Source: Thiohalospira halophila DSM 15071 (GTDB taxonomy: Bacteria > Pseudomonadota > Gammaproteobacteria > Thiohalospirales > Thiohalospiraceae). From it: a stretch of DNA of 64,000 nucleotides. The DNA lies in contig NZ_FOMJ01000001.1 of the NCBI RefSeq assembly GCF_900112605.1, forward strand, positions 750,937 to 814,936, in the 5' to 3' direction. The notes beneath the pieces are model-generated. The model saw only the letters and a list, made by a program, of their open reading frames with translations, ran no database searches and was not told the origin of the DNA. This document shows positions 63,670 through 64,000 of this stretch, piece after piece; within the stretch, counting starts at the first letter, position 1; each line of letters opens with the position of its first letter. The translations under genes and the position numbers were made by a program.

Positions 63670-64000
63670 CTGGCCCTCAGACTAGTTGTCGCCTCGTGAG
63701 GTAGGATGTTCTTAGAAAAGCCGGGGCGATAGGAGTGACGAGTGGCACGATATTCCCGGGAGCGGCGTGAGGCTGTAGTGGCCAAGATGTTGCCGCCCCA
63801 CAACCTGAGTCCGCAGACGGTGGCCGAGCAGGAAGGCATTGCCCTGGGCACGCTGTACAAGTGGCGTAACGAGGCTCGAGCCCAAGGGACCTGCGTCCCG
63901 GATGCCGATGCCGGTGGTCCCGAAGGCTGGAGCAGCCGAGACAAGTTCGCGGCGGTCGTGGAGACGGCGGCCATGAACGAGCACGAGCGGGCGGAGTACT
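63670..64000 (+). mobile_element. Left part of an insertion sequence (IS3-like), cut by window edge
   Basis: Begins at or just after the break in the IS481-like gene. It contains the open reading frame from 63742 and a leader with GTTGTCGCCTCGTGAGGTAG. The precise end and target duplication cannot be set without the right end. Confidence 0.6.
63742..64000 (+). CDS. Transposase, OrfA-like HTH protein (partial)
   Basis: GTG start with AGGAG seven bases upstream; 86 residues are visible and the frame is open at the edge. ARYSRERREAVVAKMLPPHN, then the HTH TVAEQEGIALGTLYKWRNEAR, and AVVETAAMNEHERAEY match COG2963-type IS3-family OrfA proteins. No -1 frameshift site or orfB is visible yet. Confidence 0.8.
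   Translation, partial: MARYSRERREAVVAKMLPPHNLSPQTVAEQEGIALGTLYKWRNEARAQGTCVPDADAGGPEGWSSRDKFAAVVETAAMNEHERAEY

Overview
The window is high-GC, densely coded DNA that reads as a chromosomal segment of a polarly flagellated, probably halophilic gammaproteobacterium. Support for this: gyrA-serC-serA in the Pseudomonas-like order, the mtnA/mtaD-ubiG-phosphatase cluster, the FleQ/FleS/FleR cascade, FlhF/FlhG, MotC/MotD, ParC/ParP, and many acidic low-complexity linkers. An Ectothiorhodospiraceae-like organism would fit, but the species cannot be fixed from the sequence alone.

Layout. 1-4.5 kb: gyrA, serC and serA (cut by the left edge) on the minus strand. 4.9-9.8 kb: a DUF1244 gene and mtnA, divergent from mtaD-ubiG-mupP/gph, then a short cation transporter. 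9.8-14.4 kb: uvrB, aspC, an orphan pseudopilin and a small Rossmann protein. 14.6-17.0 kb: a chemoreceptor with a periplasmic CZB (zinc-binding) domain beside a ZupT-type zinc importer. 17.1-20.8 kb: sugar-nucleotide genes (ugd, pseI, a UDP-sugar epimerase). 20.9-27.4 kb: cysQ, an MFS transporter, aroC, a GGDEF/EAL protein and a GYF/pentapeptide-repeat membrane protein. 27.5-29.1 kb: a FliK-like gene followed by a stand-alone FlhB C-terminal-domain gene. 29.1-38.0 kb: the chemotaxis and motor operon cheY-cheZ-cheA-cheB-motC-motD-parC-parP-cheW-DUF2802. 38.1-55.6 kb: flhG, flhF, flhA, flhB, fliR-Q-P-O-N-M-L-K and fliJ-I-H-G-F-E. 55.6-59.5 kb: fleR, fleS, fleQ. 59.6-64 kb: a divergent PilZ-like gene, a 1012-residue two-domain glycosyltransferase whose C-terminal part is AT-rich, and insertion-sequence remnants running off the right edge.

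How it fits together. FleQ probably controls fleSR, and FleR activates sigma-54 promoters. I found exact GG-N10-GC sites upstream of fliE and fliK. The basal body and export genes follow, then polar placement (flhF/flhG) and chemotaxis with ParC/ParP array positioning. fliA, usually between flhG and cheY, is absent here. Ugd, the epimerase, PseI and the SPINDLY-type glycosyltransferase fusion suggest surface-polysaccharide or flagellin glycosylation.

Most unusual items: (1) a family of structured intergenic repeats at three loci, with a shared asymmetric core and inner hairpin but unrelated outer stems that stay paired; (2) the GT41-like/Fuc4NAc-transferase-like fusion with a composition break; (3) three FliM/CheZ-like peptide motifs in the CheA linker; (4) the zinc-sensor and zinc-importer gene pair.
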